Below are positions 35,949 to 43,495 of a stretch of DNA of 64,000 nucleotides, piece by piece (position 1 is the first letter of the stretch; every line of letters starts with the position of its first letter). The position numbers were made by a program, and so were the translations under genes. The notes below the pieces were generated by a model, which worked only from the letters and a program-made list of their open reading frames with translations, searched no databases and was not told the origin of the DNA. The stretch is from Akkermansiaceae bacterium UBA7331 (lineage in GTDB: Bacteria; Verrucomicrobiota; Verrucomicrobiia; Verrucomicrobiales; Akkermansiaceae): positions 1 to 64,000 of the forward strand of contig DKPP01000001.1 of assembly GCA_002471255.1 (NCBI GenBank), written 5' to 3'.

Positions 35949-36524
35949 TTAATTATACACGGGGTTGCATGGGGCTTGGCTAAGAATAAAATGAACCGGT
36001 GATAATGATTGCATAGCTGTTTCCCACATCATTGCTTCAGGGATGTTAAGAATTACTTTATTCATTTCCATGGGATACCACAAGCGTTCATTTAATTCTT
36101 GAATCAGTTGATCGGGGGTCCATGCTGAATGTCCATGGAATGGAATAACTTGCGTCGAAGGAGTTAATGCTGATTCACAAGCATCTTCTATACTGATCAT
36201 ACCTTGGGCATAATGGCTCGTTTGACCTTTAGCGGTTTTAGAAAATTCAATTTTTGCTAAAGAGAAATTCGACGTTTCTACAGGTCCACCCTTCATAATG
36301 GGGTAGTCTTGCATGAAATCCGGAAATTCATCGCTAAAGACTAAGTCGGAAATTAGCGTTCCGGCCGGTTTGTTAATAACAAAACCGATAACCATCTCTT
36401 TATCAAGGCCGGTCAATAAAATAATTGATCGATGAAAATATTGATCATGCAATTCCGGTGAGGCAACTAAGAAATTCCCCACCAATGGTGCAAGCGCATC
36501 TAATTCTTTTTTTGAGGCAGCCAT
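35949..36524 (-). CDS. YqgE/AlgH family protein
   Basis: Conserved bacterial protein (UPF0301) of unclear function. Signatures: GNFLVASPELHDQYFHRSIILL at the N-terminus, GFVINKPAG, and HGHSAWTPDQLIQEL. 191 aa, normal. First gene of a yqgE-yggS-GTPase run, with its own promoter 6 nt upstream. Confidence 0.93.
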   Translation of the reverse strand: MAASKKELDALAPLVGNFLVASPELHDQYFHRSIILLTGLDKEMVIGFVINKPAGTLISDLVFSDEFPDFMQDYPIMKGGPVETSNFSLAKIEFSKTAKGQTSHYAQGMISIEDACESALTPSTQVIPFHGHSAWTPDQLIQELNERLWYPMEMNKVILNIPEAMMWETAMQSLSPVHFILSQAPCNPVYN

Positions 36525-36530
36525 AAAATT

Positions 36531-36559
36531 ATTTTACAAGATTTGAAAACATACTGCAA
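36531..36559 (-). promoter_or_regulatory. Promoter of the yqgE-yggS-GTPase unit
   Basis: Minus strand: TTGCAG (36554-36559), exactly 17-nt spacer, TAAAAT (36531-36536), then 6 nt to the ATG at 36524. Predicted start of transcription coincides with the ATG. Confidence 0.65.
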
Positions 36560-36612
36560 TATCTTGTTCAATGTTGGCTAATCAAAATACAATTAGTTGA
36601 TAAAATAGTTTA

Positions 36613-37308
36613 TTAAACTTCTTTAAGCTCGTTTTTATTACGAGATTGCTTTTTGCTACTAGTTTTAGCCGTAGCTTTAGTTGGTTGTTCTTTCAGAATT
36701 TCTTCACCTTTAATGGAGTTATGAAGAGCTTCCATTGATCTGTTGATAGAACAGCGCTCAATGACCACTAAATCACCTTTTCGCATCAAATCAAATGCTT
36801 CGCAGACATCATCGCTTTTCATTCTGATACATCCGTATGATGCCGGTTGTCCGATCAAGCGTTCCTCAGCAGTACCGTGGATGTAGATGAGTCGAGAAAA
36901 GGCATTTCTGTTTTGGTTTTCGTGTCCTCTTAACCACAAGATGCGAGAAACGATGGGATCTCTACCGGGGGAATCCGGTGCTATGGTTTCTCCGGTAGGC
37001 TTACGGCTTTTAAATACCATTCCCTTCGGTTGTCTTTCCCCGATTTTTTTTGCAATAGTATGAGTTCCTACAGGCGTTTTATAACTACCTTTGGTATCAC
37101 CTAAGCCAAATTTGGATGTGCTAACCGGAAATTTTTTAACAATTTTGCCAGAACGTACAACGGCTAATTGTTGATCACGTACGCTGATGACTACACCATC
37201 ATTGACAACTCTCGTAGCTGCATAATCCTTTTTGACACTGCAAGATATGCAACTACCGAGCGCTACTATAGCCAAAAGGCTAATGATAAAACGAGCCGGG
37301 CTAAACAT
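36613..37308 (-). CDS. L,D-transpeptidase (YkuD domain), probable lipoprotein
   Basis: Forms 3-3 peptidoglycan crosslinks or attaches proteins to the wall. YkuD catalytic motif IHGT (His144) and S-x-G-C-I-R-M with nucleophile Cys160 (SYGCIRM). Signal with lipobox-like ALGSC (Cys20), so periplasmic and perhaps lipid-anchored. The C-terminus is a Lys/Arg/Thr-rich tail (about 200-231). One gene downstream of GT2 (36-nt gap), suggesting co-transcription in an envelope unit. Confidence 0.92.
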   Translation of the reverse strand: MFSPARFIISLLAIVALGSCISCSVKKDYAATRVVNDGVVISVRDQQLAVVRSGKIVKKFPVSTSKFGLGDTKGSYKTPVGTHTIAKKIGERQPKGMVFKSRKPTGETIAPDSPGRDPIVSRILWLRGHENQNRNAFSRLIYIHGTAEERLIGQPASYGCIRMKSDDVCEAFDLMRKGDLVVIERCSINRSMEALHNSIKGEEILKEQPTKATAKTSSKKQSRNKNELKEV

Positions 37309-37344
37309 TGTCTAGGTAAGAGTTGGATTTAAATGTTGTAAAGC

Positions 37345-38871
37345 CTATTTCATAACCTTACCCGTTTGCTTGTTGGGAAGCATATTTGAAATCATGCGGC
37401 CTAATGAGCAAAAACCGGTATAATAAAAGCCAAGGAAAGGAGTCATCAATACGGCCGGTACATATGATCCGCGCTTGACCATTTCCATGACCATAAATAG
37501 GAAGAAAGTGCCGCAACCTAATTCCAAAACAGGAATTAAGAAAGATTTGATTGCCTTGTAACCGGTCTTTTTCAGTACGGAAACTTGCTTTTTGTCTTTT
37601 TCTGTTTCAACACCATATTTAGGTGTACGTACAAATCCTGATTCATGCCCGAATACTGCTTCCAATACTGCTTTAGCGTTATTGACAGCCATACCGACAC
37701 TCAATGTGAGTAAAGCAGGTAAATAGATAAGCTCTCTGTACCATTTCTTTGGCTGTACTACGATCTGAGCACTGATGTAGAATAAGCACACCGCTACGCA
37801 AGTGAAGAAAAACAAAGTAACGTTTACCAAAAGCATAAGCAATGAATCATTTTGCTGAATATTGCCGGTAGCGATTGGATAAATCAAGATGCATAAAAGA
37901 GCCAATAAGAGGTAAGAATAGTTACATGTAAGATGTGTGGTCGCCTCCATTTTAGCTTTAAGAGGAGCCTTCGATCTCCAAATCTCCAAAAGAATTTTTT
38001 GGCAAACTTGAATAGAGCCTTTTGTCCAGCGGTGCTGTTGGGATTTGAAACCATCCATATCAACCGGAAGTTCAGCCGGTGTAACAACGTCATTCAAATA
38101 TACAAATTTCCATCCTTTGAGCTGAACACGGTATGATAAGTCCATATCTTCCGTTAAGGTGTCATGAGACCAACCTCCTGCATCGGCGATTACACATTTA
38201 CGCCACATGCCGGCTGTACCGTTGAAAGTGAAGAATCGACCGGATCTGTTACGAGCGGTTTGTTCCATAGCAAAGTGTCCATCAAGATAGATTGCTTGGA
38301 TGCGTGTTAAGATATTGTAATTACGGTTGATGTGTCCCCATCGTGTTTGTACGAGACCTACATTTTCATCAGTGAAGTGATGAATGGTTTTTTGCAATAA
38401 ATCTTTGCTTGGTACGAAATCTGCATCAAGAATGAGGAGAAACTCACCTTTAGCCACTTTAGTAGCTTCTTCTAAAGCACCTGCCTTAAAGCCTGTTCTG
38501 TCAGTGCGGTGTAGGCATACGGCATCAAACCCGCGAGCTTTGAGTCCTTCGACTTCTTTGTAGCACAACTCGGTTGTGTCATCAGTGGAGTCGTCTAAAA
38601 TTTGGATTTCAAGTTTATCCTTAGGATATTCAATTTCGCTAACGGATTGAACAAGTCTACTGAGAACAAACTTTTCGTTGAAAAGGGGTAGTTGAATCGT
38701 AACTATCGGTAAATTGGCTTCATCAAAACGAGCTTTTGGTTGTGGAACCTGTTTACGGTGCTTGATATAAAGATATACCATTACTAAACGGTGGAAACCG
38801 TAGCCGGCAAGACCGATAAGCACTAATAGGTAGCATAGCAACCAAAGAAGATCAGACAATTGGGGGTTCAT
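37345..38871 (-). CDS. Membrane family-2 glycosyltransferase (cellulose-synthase-like)
   Basis: Processive-type GT2 with GT-A domain between membrane segments: TM1 about 8-36; UDP-sugar motif DDSTDDT (93-99); DAD metal motif (149-151); catalytic TED (240-242); and QQHRW (278-282), the Q-x-x-R-W hallmark of processive synthases; then about four C-terminal TMs. No PilZ domain, so no c-di-GMP control is visible. Similar proteins make beta-glucan, glucosylceramide or exopolysaccharide; the product cannot be inferred. 508 aa. Promoter just upstream. Confidence 0.88.
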   Translation of the reverse strand: MNPQLSDLLWLLCYLLVLIGLAGYGFHRLVMVYLYIKHRKQVPQPKARFDEANLPIVTIQLPLFNEKFVLSRLVQSVSEIEYPKDKLEIQILDDSTDDTTELCYKEVEGLKARGFDAVCLHRTDRTGFKAGALEEATKVAKGEFLLILDADFVPSKDLLQKTIHHFTDENVGLVQTRWGHINRNYNILTRIQAIYLDGHFAMEQTARNRSGRFFTFNGTAGMWRKCVIADAGGWSHDTLTEDMDLSYRVQLKGWKFVYLNDVVTPAELPVDMDGFKSQQHRWTKGSIQVCQKILLEIWRSKAPLKAKMEATTHLTCNYSYLLLALLCILIYPIATGNIQQNDSLLMLLVNVTLFFFTCVAVCLFYISAQIVVQPKKWYRELIYLPALLTLSVGMAVNNAKAVLEAVFGHESGFVRTPKYGVETEKDKKQVSVLKKTGYKAIKSFLIPVLELGCGTFFLFMVMEMVKRGSYVPAVLMTPFLGFYYTGFCSLGRMISNMLPNKQTGKVMK

Positions 38872-38878
38872 ATCTGGA

Positions 38879-38907
38879 AGTCTGGGTTATTTGTTTTTTT
38901 ACGTCAA
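38879..38907 (-). promoter_or_regulatory. Candidate promoter of the GT2-ldt unit
   Basis: Minus strand: TTGACG (38902-38907), exactly 17-nt spacer, CAGACT (38879-38884), 7 nt to ATG. The -35 is good and the -10 weak, but the geometry repeats that of other genes here. Confidence 0.4.
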
Positions 38908-39010
38908 GATAGCTAGATTTGCTTGAACGAAGAGAGGATATAAGGCACTCTTTGTCTAGAGTCAAGACAAATATGTCCACACTCAAACATTAATGATCGT
39001 TCTATTCATC

Positions 39011-39910
39011 ATGAAAACTTCTTGTATCTCTGTAGTTTTGGCATCTCTTTGCCTCAATGGTATGACCTATGGTCAGGCTCCGGTGAAGGATAAAACCGAG
39101 GTTGAAGAAATACTCGTGTTAGATGATGCGCTCCCTGACGACGCTACTGGTGAGGACGTTCCTTGCGTGCCCGAAAGATTGTTGGATGATTCTCACATGA
39201 ATGAGGAGTTGGGTGTAAATGAGTTTACGGCACCATCCATTAAGAAGATTTTCGAAAATTTGGAAGGGTTGCCACCAATTCCCGATAGTTCTGCCGTGAG
39301 AGTGCGTCCTGAACGCCTTCCTATGGATCGTTGTTCTTTGGCTTTACAGCTTGGTTGCTTAATGGCGGATGGATTCGTCATCGTACAATGTGGAAAGATG
39401 AATGAAGTTAAACCTATCGCATTGGATTTATCCAAATATGCCAAAGCTATTGGAGCAGGTGAGCGAGTGAATCGTCATGCCGCTAGTTTATTACAAGATG
39501 CGGAAGAGGGTAATTTGACTAGTTTTAAAGAAAACTTAGCTTTGACTCAAACCGATGTTGAAAAAGAATTAGCTTCGCTTCGTGATTCCGATATGGCGCA
39601 TTTAATCGGTTTAGGTGGTTGGATACGTGCTTTAGATGCAGCGACTGCTGCCTTGGAGAAAAAGTTTACGGAAGAACAATCAAAAGTTATTTTCCAGCCT
39701 GACGTTCCCGAATATTTTGCCTACATTTTGGATGGAGTAGAACCGGAAATGAAAGAACGCAAGGATATCGCACAAATGATAACTTTGCTTAAGGAGTTGG
39801 AAAAGGCCATGACTTTACAGAAAGGTGAGGCTCCTTCTCCGGCTAAAGTAGCTGCGATTCGAAGCATTACTCTTAAGTTGATGAAAGTGGCTATTGAGGA
39901 TAAGAAATAA
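39011..39910 (+). CDS. Secreted acidic protein of unknown function, 299 aa
   Basis: Not recognised. ATG 39011 starts a signal peptide MKTSCISVVLASLCLNGMTYG; a frame from 38993 adds six residues. Mature N-terminal 70 residues are very acidic (VEEILVLDDALPDDATGED), the rest helical (KYAKAIGAGERVNRHAASLL, KKFTEEQSKVIF). Three cysteines. No motif. It ends 5 nt before the ApaG-domain gene, so the two are co-transcribed, but the link between a secreted and a cytosolic protein is unclear. Confidence 0.78.
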   Translation: MKTSCISVVLASLCLNGMTYGQAPVKDKTEVEEILVLDDALPDDATGEDVPCVPERLLDDSHMNEELGVNEFTAPSIKKIFENLEGLPPIPDSSAVRVRPERLPMDRCSLALQLGCLMADGFVIVQCGKMNEVKPIALDLSKYAKAIGAGERVNRHAASLLQDAEEGNLTSFKENLALTQTDVEKELASLRDSDMAHLIGLGGWIRALDAATAALEKKFTEEQSKVIFQPDVPEYFAYILDGVEPEMKERKDIAQMITLLKELEKAMTLQKGEAPSPAKVAAIRSITLKLMKVAIEDKK

Positions 39911-39915
39911 AATTG

Positions 39916-40302
39916 ATGTTTCATTTACCTTTATTGACTCAGCTCGATGTTCGGATTACTCCGATGAGCCTTATTTCCGAAACTGTGCGGAAAGGTTCGT
40001 CAAATTCTGGACATCAAGTAGGGGTGGGTTATCATGTTAGTATTTTAAATACTTCCGATAGCACGGTGCGCATTATGGGCAAAAAATGGATCGTTAAAGA
40101 TGCAAAAGGTCGAACTTTGATATACGAAAGTGACCAAGTTTTTTCCACGAAGCCTTTATTATATCCCGGACAGATTTTTGCGTTTGATGGGGTACAAGAC
40201 TTGTTATTGCCCGCGAAATTGCAATTGGTTTTCTTGGTACGAGATGAACAAGGACTCTTATATCATACCGATCCGGTCAGTTTATTTTTCAATCATAGAT
40301 AA
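39916..40302 (+). CDS. ApaG-domain protein
   Basis: 128 residues covering one ApaG (immunoglobulin-like beta-sandwich) domain: GYHVSILNTSDSTVRIMGKKWIVKDAKGR parallels the family's YtItItNxg...RhWxItDxxGr, and PLLYPGQIFAF parallels P.L.PGexFxY. Divergent, lacking the GxGVVGxxP consensus. ApaG function is poorly defined (cobalt/magnesium phenotypes in Enterobacteria; a domain also found in F-box proteins). Start ATG 39916; a TTG at 39913 is adjacent. Confidence 0.75.
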   Translation: MFHLPLLTQLDVRITPMSLISETVRKGSSNSGHQVGVGYHVSILNTSDSTVRIMGKKWIVKDAKGRTLIYESDQVFSTKPLLYPGQIFAFDGVQDLLLPAKLQLVFLVRDEQGLLYHTDPVSLFFNHR

Positions 40303-40306
40303 ATAA

Positions 40307-40335
40307 TAAAACCACACCCATGAGGATGTGGTTTT
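40307..40335. terminator. Bidirectional terminator
   Basis: AAAACCACACCC/GGATGTGGTTTT hairpin with loop ATGA, A-run and T-run on either side, between convergent genes. Confidence 0.88.
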
Positions 40336-40365
40336 ACTGTAATTAGTGATAATAACTTTTATCGA

Positions 40366-40839
40366 CTATTTGTTGTTTTCCGCTGCATTCGGATCGATTT
40401 CCTGCATGTTGATCCCGTAAATAAATACGGCTCTGTTACTTGATTCAGGATCTAATTGAATATTTTGATGTTCAAACACAAAGAAATATGAGCCTGCGGT
40501 AAGGTTTTTGATTGCTGATTGTTCCCATACGCTGTGGCCACCATTGGCATCTGCTTCGAGTGGATTGGATTCGAGGCTTAAATCAACTCTAAATTTCTCA
40601 TTGCCGTTATCTTCTACGCAGGTGATTTTGCCCCAGTCATCTACCATTAATCTCATGGTGCAGAGTATGTTTCGAGGAATTTCATTACCTGCCGCATCGT
40701 ATTTTTTTGGAATGGTGACATCATATCGAGGAACCTCGAATGATTTATTAGTGCCCAGAATTTCAAGATAATCGCTTATTTCGAATGACCACAATTCTTC
40801 ATTACCTGGTACTTCAAATGGATTTTGTTCTTTTGTCAT
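40366..40839 (-). CDS. Hypothetical protein, 157 aa, beta-rich
   Basis: Not recognised. No signal peptide; acidic; a predicted beta-sandwich pattern (YLEILGTNKSFEVPRYDVTI, NILCTMRLMVDDWGKITCVE, GSYFFVFEHQNIQL). Two cysteines. Single gene with a terminator downstream and a candidate operator upstream, so it is probably a regulated monocistron. Confidence 0.72.
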   Translation of the reverse strand: MTKEQNPFEVPGNEELWSFEISDYLEILGTNKSFEVPRYDVTIPKKYDAAGNEIPRNILCTMRLMVDDWGKITCVEDNGNEKFRVDLSLESNPLEADANGGHSVWEQSAIKNLTAGSYFFVFEHQNIQLDPESSNRAVFIYGINMQEIDPNAAENNK

Positions 40840-40866
40840 ATATTTGATTTCTATAATATTTTGATA

Positions 40867-40898
40867 TTCATCTTAGAACGACCTTCGTTCGGATGAAT
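40867..40898. promoter_or_regulatory. Nested inverted repeat upstream of the 157-aa gene, candidate operator
   Basis: Outer arms ATTCATC/GATGAAT and inner arms GAACGA/TCGTTC around CCT. The inner palindrome (40876-40890) overlaps the likely -35 (TTCTAA on the minus strand, 40874-40879; spacer 17; TATAGA). Suitable for a repressor or an RNA hairpin. Confidence 0.4.
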
Positions 40899-41082
40899 GT
40901 CTGCATTATAGAACAACTTTGTAATTCAGCAATTGATGTCGTGTTTGATATATACATGCCATTCGTTATTTGAAATGATAATTTTTAGAATTACCTAATT
41001 GTTAAGTTGTAATAAAAACCAAATAATCGTTTGAGAGATATTTGAGCATAGAGATGCCACCTAGCTAAACCTAGTTGGAAAC

Positions 41083-41118
41083 AAAAAACCAGTCCTATCA
41101 TTACGATAAGACTGGTTT
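41083..41118 (-). terminator. Terminator of the fuc operon
   Basis: Minus strand AAACCAGTCTTATC/GATAGGACTGGTTT hairpin then T-run (A-run 41083-41088). Directly after fucA. Confidence 0.9.
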
Positions 41119-41140
41119 GATAAAAAGAATTTATGCTTAA

Positions 41141-41956
41141 TTATTTACCTGATTTACCAAGTTCGTAACCTGCATAGGTGTTGGTATTGTAAAGCGGCTG
41201 GCCCTCAGGTACGGAATATCCGATAGCTTGACGAATAGCTAAAAAGTCCTTTACGCTTTCTTCACCTACTTGATTCAATTTGGCTTTATGCGCATCTGAT
41301 AGTAATACCATACGGCAATAAGCATCAGCATTTTCCATAAACCATTCAGCTTCCTCCACGTGGCGAGCTCCGGTAATGACGCCGTGGTTTTCCATAAATA
41401 CGACGGTGGATTGACGTGATGCTTTTGCTACAGCCTCTGCGGTTTCCGGAGAACCTGGTGTACCATAAGGGGCTAAAGCGACATGGCCAAGGAAGATATC
41501 TGCTTCAGGATTGATTCCTGAAGGAGGAACAATCCCTGCAAACAAGAAGGCATTGCAATGAGGTGGGTGAGCGTGCATGCATGCGTTTACGCCAACTTCT
41601 CTCATCATGGCAATGTGAGTTTTTACTTCACTAGTTGATGGGCGGATACCTGCTTTTTGTCTGCCTTCCATATCAACGAGGCAAATGTCTTCAGGCTTCA
41701 TAAAACCTTTGGAACATAAGGTAGGGGAGCAAAGAACTAGGTTTTGTGCAACTCGTACTGATATATTGCCACCGTTGCCGTCAACATAATCACGTTGCCA
41801 CAAACGACGACCCATGTCGCACATGCGCTCTTTAATTACTTCAACTTCCGGAGAATGGAAAAAAGCGTCTACTTCCTCTTTTGTGGTAGGGTTGTATTGT
41901 TCCCAAGGGAAAATCATGTTTGGTAATGCGGGGGTAATGGACCAATCTTCTGACAT
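41141..41956 (-). CDS. fucA: L-fuculose-1-phosphate aldolase
   Basis: Class II zinc aldolase splitting L-fuculose-1-P to DHAP and L-lactaldehyde. NGGNISVRV (phosphate site), HAHPPH (zinc His pair) and ENHGVI (third zinc His) are all present. At 271 aa it is longer than the E. coli enzyme (215) through an N-terminal extension of about 50 residues. Last gene of fucP-fucI-fucK-fucA. RhaD/AraD-like substrates are possible in principle, but the operon fixes fucose as most likely. Confidence 0.93.
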   Translation of the reverse strand: MSEDWSITPALPNMIFPWEQYNPTTKEEVDAFFHSPEVEVIKERMCDMGRRLWQRDYVDGNGGNISVRVAQNLVLCSPTLCSKGFMKPEDICLVDMEGRQKAGIRPSTSEVKTHIAMMREVGVNACMHAHPPHCNAFLFAGIVPPSGINPEADIFLGHVALAPYGTPGSPETAEAVAKASRQSTVVFMENHGVITGARHVEEAEWFMENADAYCRMVLLSDAHKAKLNQVGEESVKDFLAIRQAIGYSVPEGQPLYNTNTYAGYELGKSGK

Positions 41957-41977
41957 ATATTTAGAGTGTATAATTTG

Positions 41978-43414
41978 TTATTGTGCAAGTTGTGAATAAG
42001 CTATTTGTTGCTTACCCGGGGTAAAGGTTTTGTAGGAAATATTGAAGGCGTCTCGTGCTGACTCAGGTGATGGATAAATACCTGCTCCGGTCCACGCGAA
42101 CATTGATGCTCCCAGTACGGTGCTTTCCGTAACGGTAGAGATCATAATAGGCAGACCTAAGATATCAGCTCTCATTTGAGTCCATATATTATTCTTGGCA
42201 CCACCGCCTACTAAAATCAAGTTTTCAGCTTTGAAATGACCAATGTGTTCAAGCCTTTTTAATCTGGATTTGAGTTTGTAAGTGAGTGCTTCTAAAGTAG
42301 CGCGATAAATATGTCCGCGTGTGCGACCTAATATCAAGCCGTTAATTGAACCATGAGTTGTGCCCGATGCTAAAAATTCAGGAACGACGGTTACACCTTC
42401 ACTACCGGGAGGAATGATGGCTGCTTCATCATCCATCGTGTCGTAATTTTCACCACGAAAACAAGTGTCTTTAACCCATTCGATAATGCCTGATCCGATC
42501 CACTGCAATCCCGGATTACGTAAATCGATTTGTGAATCAAATTCAGCGGTAGCTCCGTCGTTGTAATCTTCAGGTGTTAAACAGGCTTCCCGTGATCTCG
42601 CCATGAGAATCTCCCATGTGCCGGAGGATAATACAGCTTGATTTTCTTTAGCCCCTGAGCCAAATATGGCAAATTGGGTATCATGTCCTGTTGAAATCAC
42701 AGGGATGTTTGCCAATTGAGGTAGGTCTAGTTGTTGTGCGGTTTGGTCGGAAATATGGCCGATGGTTTCACCTGCTTCAACAATATTAGGAAATAAACTA
42801 GGGGATATGCCAATGGCATTTAAGATTTCATCGGAAAACGTTCCTGTTTTTAAATCCGTCAACTGCGATGTACCTGCCATCGTTTTATCTGTTGTGAATT
42901 GCCCTGTAAGTTTATGGGCTAACAGATTTGAGATAAATAACCAAGAGTGTGCTTTTTGCAATAAATCGGGGCGATGATCCTTTAACCAAATAAGTTTATA
43001 AATGGTATTAAAGGAAAATGCTCCGATACCGGAAATCTGATTGAGGGTTTCTTGAGGAATTCGAGAACCGATTTCAGCCATGATTTCAGCTGTGCGTGGG
43101 CATTTCCAAGAAATAACGGGATAAATGGGTTTACCTTGAGCATCTACCAAAGCTCCATCGACCCCGAAAGTGGTGATCGTGACAGCTTTAATAGTATAAT
43201 CTTTTAATGTGGCGATGGCTTCTTTTGTGCAATCAATTAATTGCTGAAAGATGCGTTCGTCATCCCAAATGTGGTAGTCTGAACTTTCTTCACCCGGAAA
43301 TGTAGCATTAGGTTGTGATGCTTTGCTAATGATGTTTCCGACGCGATCTACCAACATAGCTCGTACGTTGGTTGCGCCACAATCCAAGCAAAGAACGTAT
43401 TCTGCCGCTGTCAT
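41978..43414 (-). CDS. fucK: L-fuculokinase (FGGY family)
   Basis: Phosphorylates L-fuculose at O1. FGGY-kinase fold: N-terminal phosphate loop CLDCGATNVRAMLVD, catalytic base region FGVDGALVD, adenosine motif GGGAKNNIWTQ. 478 aa as in E. coli FucK. It lies between fucI and fucA, 21 nt before fucA. An 80-nt gap with a hairpin separates it from fucI. Confidence 0.92.
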   Translation of the reverse strand: MTAAEYVLCLDCGATNVRAMLVDRVGNIISKASQPNATFPGEESSDYHIWDDERIFQQLIDCTKEAIATLKDYTIKAVTITTFGVDGALVDAQGKPIYPVISWKCPRTAEIMAEIGSRIPQETLNQISGIGAFSFNTIYKLIWLKDHRPDLLQKAHSWLFISNLLAHKLTGQFTTDKTMAGTSQLTDLKTGTFSDEILNAIGISPSLFPNIVEAGETIGHISDQTAQQLDLPQLANIPVISTGHDTQFAIFGSGAKENQAVLSSGTWEILMARSREACLTPEDYNDGATAEFDSQIDLRNPGLQWIGSGIIEWVKDTCFRGENYDTMDDEAAIIPPGSEGVTVVPEFLASGTTHGSINGLILGRTRGHIYRATLEALTYKLKSRLKRLEHIGHFKAENLILVGGGAKNNIWTQMRADILGLPIMISTVTESTVLGASMFAWTGAGIYPSPESARDAFNISYKTFTPGKQQIAYSQLAQ

Positions 43415-43434
43415 TGTATGCGATAGTGGGATTA

Positions 43435-43473
43435 AAGCCCTAGAAGTAATAGTTTATATAACTTCTAGGGCTT
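43435..43473 (-). promoter_or_regulatory. Intercistronic hairpin between fucI and fucK
   Basis: Perfect 13-bp inverted repeat AAGCCCTAGAAGT/ACTTCTAGGGCTT with a 13-nt loop, only three T after it on the minus strand. More likely an mRNA stabiliser or partial attenuator than a full terminator. Confidence 0.6.
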
Positions 43474-43495
43474 GTGATAATTATCTAATCGTGAT

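Noticed and set aside
40876..40890. GAACGACCTTCGTTC as a LexA (SOS) box
   Set aside because: GAAC and GTTC are 7 nt apart, not the 4 nt of the Gram-positive box, and the known proteobacterial variant is a direct GTTC repeat. Kept only as a generic palindrome.
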